Counted from the first letter of the stretch, positions 1 to 9,024 are shown. The stretch: DNA of 64,000 nucleotides from Pannonibacter sp051860505 (GCF_051860505.1 NZ_JBHYDX010000022.1:1-64000); one strand, 5' to 3'. Notes: a model not told the origin generated them from the letters alone. Made by a program: numbers and translations.

Positions 1-483
1 AACAGCGCGGGTTTTCGCCCGTGCGCTACATCTGGCCGCCTCGATTACTGGGCTCCTGCCTGCGCAGGAGCGACGAGGGAGGGGGCCGGGGGCGAAATGG
101 CGATTATCCTCGGGACCTGACCAACGCTCGTCGCTCCTGCGAAGGCAGGAGCCCAGTAGCCCCGGTCAAGATTGGTGAACTCGGCAACTGTTTTTGGCCA
201 AAGAACAGCGCGGGTTTTCGCCCGTGCGCTACATCTGGCCGCCTCGATTACTGGGCTCCTGCCTGCGCAGGAGCGACGAGGGAGGGGGCCGGGGGCGAAA
301 TGGCGATTATCCTCGGGACCTGACCAACGCTCGTCGCTCCTGCGAAGGCAGGAGCCCAGTAGCCCCGGTCAAGATTGGTGAACTCGGCAACTGTTTTTGG
401 CCAAAGAACAGCGCGGGTTTTCGCCCGTGCGCTACATCTGGCCGCCTCGATTACTGGGCTCCTGCCTGCGCAGGAGCGACGAG
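1..483. repeat. 203-bp tandem repeat (about 2.4 copies) with inverted arms
   Basis: The same 203-bp unit begins at 1, 204 and 407; the third copy is cut after 77 bp at 483, and the first may begin before the window. I saw no differences between the copies. Each full unit contains a 32-bp inverted pair (46-77 against 127-158, and 249-280 against 330-361) that matches at 31 of 32 positions. Each arm contains its own small palindrome, CTCCTGC/GCAGGAG. No credible gene lies in it: frames open through the repeat have no recognisable product and simply repeat with the DNA. It lies just downstream of the metal ATPase. REP/BIME-like dispersed palindromes of this kind are common in alphaproteobacteria, but a tandem array of whole units is less usual. 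This fills the gene-free stretch 1-512. Confidence 0.9.
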
Positions 484-512
484 CGAGGGTATGAGCCAGG
501 CCTTGCCTTCCC

Positions 513-2801
513 CTACCCCTCCTTGCCAGGGTCGTAGGCCAGGAGGCGGAGGGCGTTGAGGGTGACGAGGACGGTGGCGCCCGTGTCGGCCATGATGGCA
601 ATCCAAAGCCCGGTGAGGCCGAGGATGCTGGTCACCAAGAACACGGCCTTCAGTCCAAGCGCGATGGCGATGTTCTGGTGAATGTTGCCCATGGCCTTGC
701 GTGCAAGGCGGATGAGGCCGGCGACATCGCTGACCCGGTCGCGCAGCACGGCGGCATCGGCGGTTTCCAGCGCAACATCCGTGCCCGAGCCCATCGCGAC
801 ACCGACCGACGCTTGCGCCAGCGCGGGTGCGTCATTGATGCCGTCGCCGACCATCATCACTCCGCCGGTTGTGGCCAGATCGCGGATCGCACGCACCTTG
901 TCTTCCGGCATCAGCTCGGCTCGGGCATCCAGCCCGAGGGTGCCGGCAATCGCCTTGGCGGTGCGGGCGTTGTCGCCCGTGAGCATGATGGCGCTAACGC
1001 CGAGCGCGGACAGCTGGCGAATGCCGCCACGGGCGTCCTCGCGCGGCTCATCGCGCAGGGCAATGAGGCCAAGAAGCTGACCATCCTGCAGGACGCAGAC
1101 CACCGTCTTGCCTTCCCCTTCGAGCCGGGTCGCCTCCACCTCTGATGCTGCGGCCAGGACCTTCAGCTCCGCCGCATGGCGCGGGGAGACAACCTGAACA
1201 AGGCTGCCCTCGACCGTCGCCTCGACACCCTTGCCGGCCATGGCGCGACCGCCTTCAGCGGCCGGAATGGCGAGGGACAAGGCTTGCGTGCGGGCGACGA
1301 TGGCCTTGGCCAGCGGATGCGACGAGCCGGCCTCGACAGCAGCGGCGGCCTGCAGCAGCGCGGCATCGTCCGCGCCGGCCACCGGCACCAGATCGACCAC
1401 CTGCGGCCGGCCTTCCGTGAGCGTGCCGGTCTTGTCGAAGGTGACGGTCTTGACGCGGGCGATCGCTTCAATGACCGCGCCACCCTTCATCAGCAACCCG
1501 CGCCTTGCGCCAGCCGACAGGGCCGAGGCGATGGAGGCGGGCACGGAGATGACCAGCGCACAGGGGCAGCCGATGAGCAGCAACGACAGGGCGCGGTAGA
1601 TCCAGGTATCCCAGTCTGCGCCGAGGCCAAGCGGCGGCACGACGGCGACGAGAGCGGCAAGGCCGACAATGAAAGGCATGTAGTAGCGGCTGAAGCGGTC
1701 GATGAAACGCTCGGTCGGCGCACGGGCGCTTTCAGCCTCCTCGACCAGCTTGATGATGCCGGCGATGGTGTTATCGGAAGCCGCCCGGGTGACCTCGACC
1801 TTCAGCAAGGCTTCGGTGTTGATCGAGCCGGCGAAGACATCGTCGCCCTCGCCTTTCGTGCGCGGCACGCTTTCACCAGTCACCGGGCTCTCATCTATGC
1901 CGGAGACGCCGGAGCGAATGACGCCATCAGCGGGGACCCGGTCGCCGGGGCGGACCAGAACGATCTGGCCGGGTTGAAGGCTGTCCGCCGCCACTTCGCG
2001 GGTGCCTGCGGGCGTTTCCAGCAGGGCGGTTTTAGGGACGAGACGCGCCAGCGCCCGGATGCCTTCGCGGGCCCGGTCGGCGGCGACACCCTCCAGCACC
2101 TCGCCGACGGCAAACAGGAAGACCACGAGTGCGGCCTCTTCCGCCGCGCCGATCAGCAGCGCGCCCGCTGCGGCGATGGTCATGAGCATCTCGATGGTGA
2201 AGGGCATGCCGGCGGACAGGGCTGCAAAAGCTCTCCGGGCAACCGGCAGCACGCCGATGACACAGGCCGCGACAAAGACCCAGGAGGCCAAATCCGGCGC
2301 CAGCACGTAATGCGAGGCCCAGGCGACCCCGAGCAGCGCCGCAGTCAGCACCACCAGCTTGCCCTTGGCCGTCTGATACCAGCTGCGCCGCTGACCATCG
2401 GGCGCAACCGGTTCGTCATCGCCATGCGAATGGGAGTGCGAATGCGGGGGGATACCGGAGAGTTCAGGGGCATGATCATGCGCATGGTCATGGCCATGCT
2501 CGGAGCCGTGATCGTGACCGCAACCGCATGCACCCGGTGCAACCTCAAACGCCGGGCCGGACGGGGCCGCACCTCTTGCCGAAATGCCATAGCCGAGAGC
2601 GCTCACGGCCTTCTCGATCCGTTCACGTGCCGTCTGCGTCTCGTCGAGTGTCAGCCGAAGACGTTCGCTCATCAAGGTGACCTCGACCGCGCTGACGCCC
2701 GGAAGCCGCTCCACCGCGCCCTTCACCTTGCCGGCGCACGACCCGCAGTCCATTCCCGAAATGGTCCATTCACAGAGGACCGGGCCCGTCTTTGTGTCCA
2801 T
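513..2801 (-). CDS. zntA: Zn2+/Cd2+/Pb2+-exporting P1B-type ATPase
   Basis: A 762-aa inner-membrane pump that exports soft divalent metals at the cost of ATP. In order it shows an N-terminal HMA domain with GMDCGSC (residues 16-22), a histidine-rich linker (about 96-126, HDH and HSH repeats), TGES in the actuator domain (about 308-311), the metal-binding CPC motif (412-414), the phosphorylated DKTGT (456-460) and GDGINDAP. The last membrane segment has MADTGATV, whose Asp is characteristic of the ZntA/CadA (P1B-2) group. I chose the start at 2801 because it has GGAG 8 nt upstream. The longer frame starting at 2852 would begin inside the promoter operator. The gene is monocistronic here, and its MerR-type regulator is not in the window. 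Zn versus Cd/Pb preference cannot be told from sequence. Confidence 0.93.
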   Translation of the reverse strand: MDTKTGPVLCEWTISGMDCGSCAGKVKGAVERLPGVSAVEVTLMSERLRLTLDETQTARERIEKAVSALGYGISARGAAPSGPAFEVAPGACGCGHDHGSEHGHDHAHDHAPELSGIPPHSHSHSHGDDEPVAPDGQRRSWYQTAKGKLVVLTAALLGVAWASHYVLAPDLASWVFVAACVIGVLPVARRAFAALSAGMPFTIEMLMTIAAAGALLIGAAEEAALVVFLFAVGEVLEGVAADRAREGIRALARLVPKTALLETPAGTREVAADSLQPGQIVLVRPGDRVPADGVIRSGVSGIDESPVTGESVPRTKGEGDDVFAGSINTEALLKVEVTRAASDNTIAGIIKLVEEAESARAPTERFIDRFSRYYMPFIVGLAALVAVVPPLGLGADWDTWIYRALSLLLIGCPCALVISVPASIASALSAGARRGLLMKGGAVIEAIARVKTVTFDKTGTLTEGRPQVVDLVPVAGADDAALLQAAAAVEAGSSHPLAKAIVARTQALSLAIPAAEGGRAMAGKGVEATVEGSLVQVVSPRHAAELKVLAAASEVEATRLEGEGKTVVCVLQDGQLLGLIALRDEPREDARGGIRQLSALGVSAIMLTGDNARTAKAIAGTLGLDARAELMPEDKVRAIRDLATTGGVMMVGDGINDAPALAQASVGVAMGSGTDVALETADAAVLRDRVSDVAGLIRLARKAMGNIHQNIAIALGLKAVFLVTSILGLTGLWIAIMADTGATVLVTLNALRLLAYDPGKEG

Positions 2802-2842
2802 GTCAATCTCCACGCCTTCCGGCGACCAAGCGTCCTGGCACC

Positions 2843-2873
2843 GGCGTAGCACCTCTAGCGACTAGAGCTTCAA
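2843..2873 (-). promoter_or_regulatory. MerR-family (ZntR/CadR/PbrR-like) operator-promoter
   Basis: Read on the minus strand, a -35 element TTGAAG (2873-2868) is followed by a 19-bp spacer and a weak -10 TACGCC (2848-2843). The spacer carries a perfect dyad, CTCTAG-TCG-CTAGAG (2867-2853). An over-long 19-bp spacer filled by a dyad is the hallmark of promoters activated by metal-sensing MerR proteins. Transcription would begin near 2836, about 35 nt before the chosen ATG. Confidence 0.75.
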
Positions 2874-3147
2874 GAGGTATTTTTCACCTGCGCAGTCTCC
2901 CGGATGACCGCTGCAAACTGTCAAAAAGCACAATCAGGGTCTGGGCCGGGCCATGTAATCATGAGACAGAAGTGCAACTGCGGACCCGTCACATGGGCCT
3001 GCGGCCACGTCAGTTGTGAAGCGCAGGCTCTTCCGGGCCTGCTCGTTACAAGGCAGTCAAACAGCGGGGGCCGGCAGGCCTAAAACGGCAGATGATGCCA
3101 AAAGCGGCATGCCTGGAATTTCGCCTTGCCGGCTCTTGCGGGAAAGT

Positions 3148-3163
3148 TCTACCATCTGGTCAA
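3148..3163 (+). promoter_or_regulatory. RutR-like operator upstream of the BMP importer
   Basis: TCTACCATCTGGTCAA matches the published E. coli RutR consensus TTGACCAnnTGGTCAA at 12 of 14 defined positions; both mismatches are in the outer left arm. It lies about 33 bp before the BMP-protein start. A second, overlapping dyad TCAAA-AAG-TTTGA spans 3160-3172. RutR is the uracil-responsive regulator of pyrimidine catabolism, which fits a nucleobase importer and a cytosine-deaminase-like enzyme. No RutR gene is in the window. I see nothing else definable in the gene-free stretch 2874-3147. Confidence 0.5.
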
Positions 3164-3195
3164 AAAGTTTGAGAGCCAACAGTTAGGGGACAGAA

Positions 3196-4215
3196 ATGAC
3201 GCAGAAATTCAGTCTTGATGTCAGCCGCCGCAGCCTGCTTCTGGGTGCTGGTGCAACCTTGGCCGGCAGTGCGCTGCTGCCACGAATCGCCTTTGGCCAG
3301 ACCCCAATCAAGACCGCAGGTATCTACACCGTGCCGGTGGAACAGCAGTGGGTCAGCCGCATCCACATCGCTGCGGAAGCCGCCAAGGCCGCAGGCCAGA
3401 TCGACTACACCTTCACCGAAAACACCGCCAATACCGACTATCCGCGCGTCATGCGCGAATACGCCGAAAGCGGCGTGAAGCTGATCGTCGGCGAGATCTT
3501 CGGCGTCGAGCAGGAAGCCCGCGAAGTGGCGGCCGAATATCCGGAAGTCGCCTTCCTGATGGGCTCGTCCTTCATGCCGGATGCCGCCGTGCCGAACCTC
3601 TCGGTGTTCGACAACTACATCCAGGACGCGTCGTATCTCTCCGGCATCATCGCCGGCGCCATGACCAAGTCCGGCAAGATCGGCATGGTCGGCGGCTTCC
3701 CGATCCCGGAAGTAAACCGCCTGATGCATGCCTTCATGGCCGGCGTGAAGGAAACGCGCGCGGACGCGACCTTCCAGGTCAGCTTCATCGGCTCCTGGTT
3801 CGATCCCCCGAAGGCCAAGGAAACCGCCTTCGCCATGATCGATGGCGGCGCGGACATGCTCTATGCCGAGCGCTTCGGCGTGTCGGATGCCGCCAAGGAA
3901 CGCGGCGTCCTGGCCATTGGCAACGTGATCGACACACAGGCGGATTATCCCGAGACGGTGGTGGCCTCGGCCCTGTGGCATTTCGAGCCGACATTGCAGA
4001 AGGCCATCGCCAACATCAATGCCGGCAGCTTCAAGGCCGACAATTACGGCGTCTACTCCTTCATGAAGGAAGGCGGCTGCTCGCTGGCTCCCATCGGCAC
4101 GTTTGAGGGCAAGGTACCGGCAGCGGCGATGGACCTCGTCAAGACACGCGAAGCGGCCATCAAGGATGGCTCCTTCACCGTCGAGATCAACGACAACGAG
4201 CCGAAGTCCTCGTGA
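3196..4215 (+). CDS. BMP-family (Med/PnrA-like) ABC substrate-binding protein
   Basis: A 339-aa exported binding protein of the basic-membrane-protein family, which delivers nucleosides, purines, pyrimidines or related N-heterocycles to an ABC importer. The N-terminus is Tat-like, with SRRSLLLGAG followed by a hydrophobic stretch and cleavage near the FGQ at about 35. The mature part has the BMP pattern: a DYTFTEN stretch, repeated IVGEIFG and GMVGG strands, and LYAERFGVSD. It is the first gene of a five-gene operon with the transporter subunits and an amidohydrolase. Its stop overlaps the next start (GTGA). The spacing from the RutR-like box suggests pyrimidine control. The exact ligand is unknown. 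Confidence 0.88.
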   Translation: MTQKFSLDVSRRSLLLGAGATLAGSALLPRIAFGQTPIKTAGIYTVPVEQQWVSRIHIAAEAAKAAGQIDYTFTENTANTDYPRVMREYAESGVKLIVGEIFGVEQEAREVAAEYPEVAFLMGSSFMPDAAVPNLSVFDNYIQDASYLSGIIAGAMTKSGKIGMVGGFPIPEVNRLMHAFMAGVKETRADATFQVSFIGSWFDPPKAKETAFAMIDGGADMLYAERFGVSDAAKERGVLAIGNVIDTQADYPETVVASALWHFEPTLQKAIANINAGSFKADNYGVYSFMKEGGCSLAPIGTFEGKVPAAAMDLVKTREAAIKDGSFTVEINDNEPKSS

Positions 4216-5753
4216 CCCAGCAACATCCGGAGGCGCAGGATATTGTCCTGCGCCTCGACGGCATCACCAAACGCTTCGGCCCGCTCGTCGCCAACAACGC
4301 CATCAGCCTGACCCTCAAGCGCGGAGAGATCATCGCGCTGCTGGGCGAGAACGGCGCGGGCAAGACGACGCTGATGAACATCCTCTTCGGCCACTACACG
4401 GCCGATGCGGGCGAAGTCGAAGTCTTCGGCAAGCTGCTGCCCCCCGGCCAGCCGCGTGCGGCGCTGGCGGCTGGCGTCGGCATGGTGCACCAGCATTTCA
4501 CCCTCGCCGACCACTTCACCGTGACCGAGAACATCCTGCTTGGCACCCAGCCGCTGTGGCAGCTGGGCCTTGGGCTCGGCCCAGCCCGGGACAAGATTAC
4601 CAAACTTTCCGTCGACTTCGGCCTTGCCGTCCATCCCGATGCCAAGGTCTCCGCCCTGTCGGTCGGCGAGCGGCAGCGGGTGGAGATCCTCAAGGCGCTT
4701 TACCGCGATGCGCGCATCCTGATCCTCGACGAGCCCACCGCCGTGCTGACGCCGCAGGAAACGGACGCGCTGTTCGAGACCCTGAAGAAGGCCGTGGCGC
4801 GCGGGCTCTCCATCGTCTTCATCAGCCACAAGCTGCATGAGGTGATGGCAGTGGCTGACCGCTGCCTGGTGCTGCGGCATGGCAAGCTGGTCGCCGAACG
4901 CGACACGCACCAGACCTCGGGCGCCGAACTGGCGGCCTTGATGGTCGGCGGTGCAGTCCCGGAGCTGAGCCCCTCGACGGCGAAGCCCGGCGCCCCGCTT
5001 CTGCTGCTGAGCCGGGTCACGACGCCGGATGCGGAAGCCGCGCCCGGCCTGAAGGACGTGACGCTCACCTTGCGCGCGGGCGAGATCACGGGACTGGCCG
5101 GCGTCTCCGGCAACGGCCAGGCCGCCCTGTCGGACCTCATCGGCGGGCTGATCCGGCCTGAGAGCGGCACGCTGGAGCTGGCGGGAGCAACCGTGGCCGC
5201 GTGGTCGGCGCATGACGCCATCCTCGCCGGCATCGCCCGCATTCCGGAGGACCGGCACAAGACCGGCACCATCGCCGATTTCAGCCTGACCGAGAACGCC
5301 ATCCTCGAGCGCTACCGCGAGGCGCCGTTCAGCCGCAAGGGCTGGATGAACTGGGGCGCGGCCGAGGGCTTTGCCCGCGACATCATCCGGACCTACGACG
5401 TGCGCTGCCCAGGCCCGGACGCGCGCATCCGGCTCCTGTCGGGCGGCAACATGCAGAAGCTGATCCTTGGCCGGGTGCTGGAGCCGGGGCCGAAGGTCAT
5501 CCTCGCCAACCAGCCGGTGCGCGGCCTCGACATCGGCGCGATCACCTTCATCCATTCCCGCCTGATCGCCGCCCGCGACGCCGGCGCAGCCGTCCTGCTT
5601 ATCTCGGAGGATCTCGACGAGGTGCTGAAACTCTCCGACGTGGTGCATGTCATTTACGAAGGCCGCCTGTCGCCGGGCTTTGCCCGCGGCAGCATGGGGC
5701 CGGCCGATCTCGGCCTGTGGATGGCCGGACAAGGATTTGACCATGCGGCTTGA
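4212..5753 (+). CDS. BMP-type ABC importer, duplicated ATPase subunit
   Basis: A 513-aa cytoplasmic ATPase with two fused nucleotide-binding domains, as in NupA/YufO and RbsA-type sugar importers. The first domain has a canonical Walker A (GENGAGKTT), signature LSVGERQ and Walker B ILILDEP. The second is degenerate: GVSGNGQ replaces Walker A, the signature is LSGGNMQK, and Walker B reads ILANQP. This asymmetry is normal in the family. The start is GTG at 4212, overlapping the binding-protein stop by 4 bp. The 3' end overlaps the first permease gene by 11 bp, so the subunits are translationally coupled. Confidence 0.92.
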   Translation: MTQQHPEAQDIVLRLDGITKRFGPLVANNAISLTLKRGEIIALLGENGAGKTTLMNILFGHYTADAGEVEVFGKLLPPGQPRAALAAGVGMVHQHFTLADHFTVTENILLGTQPLWQLGLGLGPARDKITKLSVDFGLAVHPDAKVSALSVGERQRVEILKALYRDARILILDEPTAVLTPQETDALFETLKKAVARGLSIVFISHKLHEVMAVADRCLVLRHGKLVAERDTHQTSGAELAALMVGGAVPELSPSTAKPGAPLLLLSRVTTPDAEAAPGLKDVTLTLRAGEITGLAGVSGNGQAALSDLIGGLIRPESGTLELAGATVAAWSAHDAILAGIARIPEDRHKTGTIADFSLTENAILERYREAPFSRKGWMNWGAAEGFARDIIRTYDVRCPGPDARIRLLSGGNMQKLILGRVLEPGPKVILANQPVRGLDIGAITFIHSRLIAARDAGAAVLLISEDLDEVLKLSDVVHVIYEGRLSPGFARGSMGPADLGLWMAGQGFDHAA

Positions 5754-6792
5754 GCCGATTGCCAACCCGAGCCTTGCCCGCCGCATCGGCCTGCCGGTGC
5801 TGGCGCTGGCGATGACCGTGGTCTGCGGGTCCCTGCTGGCGCTGACAGCCGGGGCCGATCCCTTCGACACGCTGCGCCTGATCCTGGTCGGCGCGGCAGG
5901 CAGCAAGTTCGCCCTGCTCGAAACCTTGAACCGGGCGACGCCGCTGATCTTCACCGGCCTTGCCGTCGCGGTGGCCTTCCGCGCCAGGCTGTGGAACATC
6001 GGCGCGGAAGCCCAGCTTTATGCCGGGGCCATTGTCACGGTGCTGATCGGCACCGGGGCCACCGGCCTGCCACCCCTGCCCCTGCTGCTGGTGACTGGCA
6101 TTGCCGCCATGTTTGCCGGCGCCGCTGTCCTGATCCCGCCGGTGCTCCTGAAGACACGGCTCGGCGTCGACGAGGTGGTGACGACGCTGCTGATCAACTT
6201 CATCATGCTGCTGTTCGTCTCCTATCTGCTGGAAGGGCCGATGAAGGACCCGGCCGGCATGGGCTGGCCCAAGTCGCCGGCGCTGGCGAAGGAGGCAAGG
6301 CTGCCTCGCATCGTCGACGGGCTGCGATTGCACTGGGGCTTTGCCCTGGCAATCCTGTCGGCCATCGCCGTCTGGGTGATCCAGACCCGCACGACGCTCG
6401 GCTACGAGATCCGCGCTGTTGGCCTCAACGCGAAAGCCGCGAAATTCGCCGGCATTCCGGTCAATGGCGTGCTCGTCAAGACCGCCCTCCTCTCGGGCGG
6501 GCTGGCGGCGCTGGCTGGCTACAGCGAAGTGGCGGGGCTGAAGGGTCACCTCAGCCTCGATCTGTCGCCGGGCTTCGGCTACACCGGCATCATCGTCGCC
6601 ATGCTGGCGCTGCTGAACCCGCTCGGCGTCATCCCCTCGGCCATCTTCGTTGCCGGCATCTTCGTCGGGGCCAACAGCATGAGCCGGGCGGCGAGCGTGC
6701 CGACCTACATCGCCGACATGCTGCTCGCCATCGCCCTCCTGTTCATGGTGCTGGCGATCCTCCTCACACGCTACCGGGTGAAACGCGGATGA
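5743..6792 (+). CDS. BMP-type ABC importer permease (subunit 1)
   Basis: A 349-aa integral membrane protein of the branched-chain/ribose permease superfamily (NupP/YufP-like), with about eight to nine hydrophobic segments. It contains the cytoplasmic EIRAVGLNAKAAKFAGIP loop that is diagnostic for this superfamily and contacts the ATPase. The ATG at 5743 lies inside the end of the ATPase gene; the frame is open further upstream but that part is an ATPase shadow. The stop overlaps the next permease start (ATGA). It pairs with the second permease to form the heterodimeric channel. Confidence 0.9.
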   Translation: MRLEPIANPSLARRIGLPVLALAMTVVCGSLLALTAGADPFDTLRLILVGAAGSKFALLETLNRATPLIFTGLAVAVAFRARLWNIGAEAQLYAGAIVTVLIGTGATGLPPLPLLLVTGIAAMFAGAAVLIPPVLLKTRLGVDEVVTTLLINFIMLLFVSYLLEGPMKDPAGMGWPKSPALAKEARLPRIVDGLRLHWGFALAILSAIAVWVIQTRTTLGYEIRAVGLNAKAAKFAGIPVNGVLVKTALLSGGLAALAGYSEVAGLKGHLSLDLSPGFGYTGIIVAMLALLNPLGVIPSAIFVAGIFVGANSMSRAASVPTYIADMLLAIALLFMVLAILLTRYRVKRG

Positions 6793-7736
6793 GCGAGATC
6801 TTCGACATCCTCCTCACGGCCTCGTTCTGGGCCGCCACGATCCGCATCGCCTCGCCGCTGATCTTTGCGACGCTCGGCGAGCTGATCTGCGAGCGCGCCG
6901 GCGTCCTGAACCTCGGCATCGAAGGCATCATGGTCATCGGCGCCTTCACCGGCTGGGTTGCGGTCTACATGGGCGCGCCTTTGTGGTGGGGCGTGATGGC
7001 GGCGATGCTGGCGGGCATGGCCTTCGGCCTGCTGCACGCCACCCTGACCGTCCCCTTCGGCCTGTCACAGCACGTGGTCGGCCTCGGGGTGACCCTGCTG
7101 GCCACCTCGACGAGCTATTTCACCTATCGCCTGATGTTGCCGCAGGTCACCAGCCCGCCGAAGATCGAGCCGTTCCAGCCGCTGCCGATCCCGGGCCTGT
7201 CCGACATTCCGCTGCTTGGCGAGGCGCTGTTCAACCAGACGGCACTGACCTATGCCGCCTTCGTCCTGGCGCTGGTCGTGGCGCTGGTGCTCTACCGCAC
7301 ACCGCTTGGCCTCGCCCTGCGCGCGGTCGGCGAAAACCCGGCCGCCGCCGCCGCCCAAGGCCTGTCGGTGACGGGCCTGCGCATGGGCGCGGTCATTGTC
7401 GGCTCCGGCCTGATGGCGGTGGGAGGGTCGTTCCTGACGCTCTCCGCCTTCTCGTCCTTCTTCTTCGAGATGATCAACGGGCGCGGCTGGATCTGCATCG
7501 CACTCGTTGTCTTTGGCGCCTGGCGTCCGGGCAAGGCGGTGCTGGGCGCGATCCTGTTTGCCGCCTTCGACGCGCTGCAGGTGCGCCTGCAGCAGACCGG
7601 CATCGGCGCCATCGTGCCCTACCAGGTGTTTCTGATGCTGCCTTTCATCCTTTCCATCCTCGCACTCATCATCATGTCGCGCCGCGCCGAAGTGCCGGCC
7701 GCCCTGATGCAGCCCTTCAACAAGGGGGAACGCTGA
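6789..7736 (+). CDS. BMP-type ABC importer permease (subunit 2)
   Basis: A 315-aa membrane protein of the NupQ/YufQ type. It opens with the typical ATPLIFATLGELICERAGVL-like region (here ASPLIFATLGELICERAG) and NLGIEGIMVIGAF, which mark the second permease of BMP importers. The LRAVGENPAAAAAQG loop (about residues 178-192) is the ATPase coupling region. It starts at 6789, overlapping the previous stop by 4 bp, and ends 1 bp before the amidohydrolase start, so the enzyme is probably translated together with the transporter. Confidence 0.9.
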   Translation: MSEIFDILLTASFWAATIRIASPLIFATLGELICERAGVLNLGIEGIMVIGAFTGWVAVYMGAPLWWGVMAAMLAGMAFGLLHATLTVPFGLSQHVVGLGVTLLATSTSYFTYRLMLPQVTSPPKIEPFQPLPIPGLSDIPLLGEALFNQTALTYAAFVLALVVALVLYRTPLGLALRAVGENPAAAAAQGLSVTGLRMGAVIVGSGLMAVGGSFLTLSAFSSFFFEMINGRGWICIALVVFGAWRPGKAVLGAILFAAFDALQVRLQQTGIGAIVPYQVFLMLPFILSILALIIMSRRAEVPAALMQPFNKGER

Positions 7737-7737
7737 C

Positions 7738-9024
7738 ATGTTCGATCTCGTCATCGCCGGCGGCACGCTGCCCGACGGCACCGTCGCCGACATTGGCATT
7801 CGCGGCGACCGCATTGCCGAGGTCGGCCAGATCGATGCATCCGTCAAGGCAAGTGCCGGCCGGGTCATCGACGCCAGCGGCGACCTGGTGTCGCCGCCCT
7901 TCGTCGATCCGCATTTCCACATGGATGCGACGCTGTCTTACGGCCTGCCGCGCATCAATGCGTCAGGCACCCTGCTGGAGGGCATCTCGCTCTGGGGCGA
8001 GCTGCGCGAGATCGCCAGCGTCGAGGATATGGTCGCGCGGGCGCTGACCTATTGCGACTGGGCCGTGTCGATGGGCCTGCTCGCCATCCGCACCCATGTC
8101 GACACCACACCGGACCACCTGCGCGGCGTCGAGGCAATGCTGGAGGTGAAGCGCAAGGTCGCCCCCTATCTCGACCTTCAGCTGGTCGCCTTCCCACAGG
8201 ACGGGCTCTACCGCACGAGAACGGGGCGCGAAAACGTCCTTCGCGCGTTGGACATGGGCGTCGATGTGGTTGGCGGCATTCCCCATTTCGAGCGCACGAT
8301 GGAGGACGGTGCGGCCTCGGTGAAGGACCTTGCCCGCATCGCCGCAGAGCGCGGGCTGATGCTGGACTTGCACTGCGACGAGACCGACGACCCGATGAGC
8401 CGGCACGTCGAGACGCTGGCCGCCGAGGTGACCCGGCACGGGCTTAGCGGACGTGCGGCCGGCAGCCACCTCACCTCCATGCATTCCATGGACAATTACT
8501 ATGTGTCCAAACTGCTGCCGCTGATCGCCGAAAGCGGTATGACAGTGATCTCCAATCCCCTGATCAACATCACCCTGCAGGGCCGACACGACACGTTCCC
8601 GAAGCGGCGCGGCCTGACGCGGGTGAAGGAGATGCAGGCGCTTGGCATCACCGTCGGCTGGGGCCAGGACTGCACGCTGGATCCGTGGTACTCGCTCGGC
8701 ACCGCGGACATGCTGGATGTCGCCTTCATGGGCCTGCATGTGGCGCAGATGACGCACCCTGAGGAGATGGCGCGCTGCTTCCGCATGGTGACGGAAGACA
8801 ACGCGAAGATCATGAACCTCGATGGCTATGGCCTGAAGCCGGGCTGCATGGCCTCGCTGGTGGTGCTGGATGCCGGCACGCCGACCGAAGCCCTGCGCCT
8901 CAGGCCCGACCGGCTCGCGGTCATCTCGAAGGGCAAGGTCGTCGCCGAGCGAACGCGCAACGACGCCCGTCTTGGTCTTGCTGGCCGGCCTGCAACTGTC
9001 CGCCGGAGGCATGCGGCGATCTGA
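7738..9024 (+). CDS. CodA-like amidohydrolase (cytosine-deaminase family, divergent active site)
   Basis: A 428-aa metal-dependent amidohydrolase, closest by motif to E. coli cytosine deaminase. It has metal ligands HFH (His59, His61), His212 in LHCDE with the catalytic Glu215, His244 in SHLTSMHS, and Asp311. The DPWYSLGTADMLDV tail of the last motif is CodA-like. E. coli CodA has GHDDV there; this protein has GQDCT, so the substrate-contacting Asp314 equivalent is Cys312. That argues for a substrate other than cytosine, such as another N-heterocycle. It starts 1 bp after the permease stop, which suggests it processes what the importer brings in. Confidence 0.8.
   Translation: MFDLVIAGGTLPDGTVADIGIRGDRIAEVGQIDASVKASAGRVIDASGDLVSPPFVDPHFHMDATLSYGLPRINASGTLLEGISLWGELREIASVEDMVARALTYCDWAVSMGLLAIRTHVDTTPDHLRGVEAMLEVKRKVAPYLDLQLVAFPQDGLYRTRTGRENVLRALDMGVDVVGGIPHFERTMEDGAASVKDLARIAAERGLMLDLHCDETDDPMSRHVETLAAEVTRHGLSGRAAGSHLTSMHSMDNYYVSKLLPLIAESGMTVISNPLINITLQGRHDTFPKRRGLTRVKEMQALGITVGWGQDCTLDPWYSLGTADMLDVAFMGLHVAQMTHPEEMARCFRMVTEDNAKIMNLDGYGLKPGCMASLVVLDAGTPTEALRLRPDRLAVISKGKVVAERTRNDARLGLAGRPATVRRRHAAI

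Noticed and set aside
1..483. CRISPR-like array
   Set aside because: The units are 203-bp identical copies with no short repeat/spacer alternation and no cas genes.
1176..2849. Long open frame on the plus strand opposite the metal ATPase
   Set aside because: It mirrors the ATPase codons in antisense, with no recognisable domain; shadow frames are expected at this GC content.
4053..5999. Long minus-strand open frame across the BMP-type ATPase gene
   Set aside because: It is Arg/Gly/Asp-rich antisense sequence without a domain, and it overlaps well-supported transporter genes.
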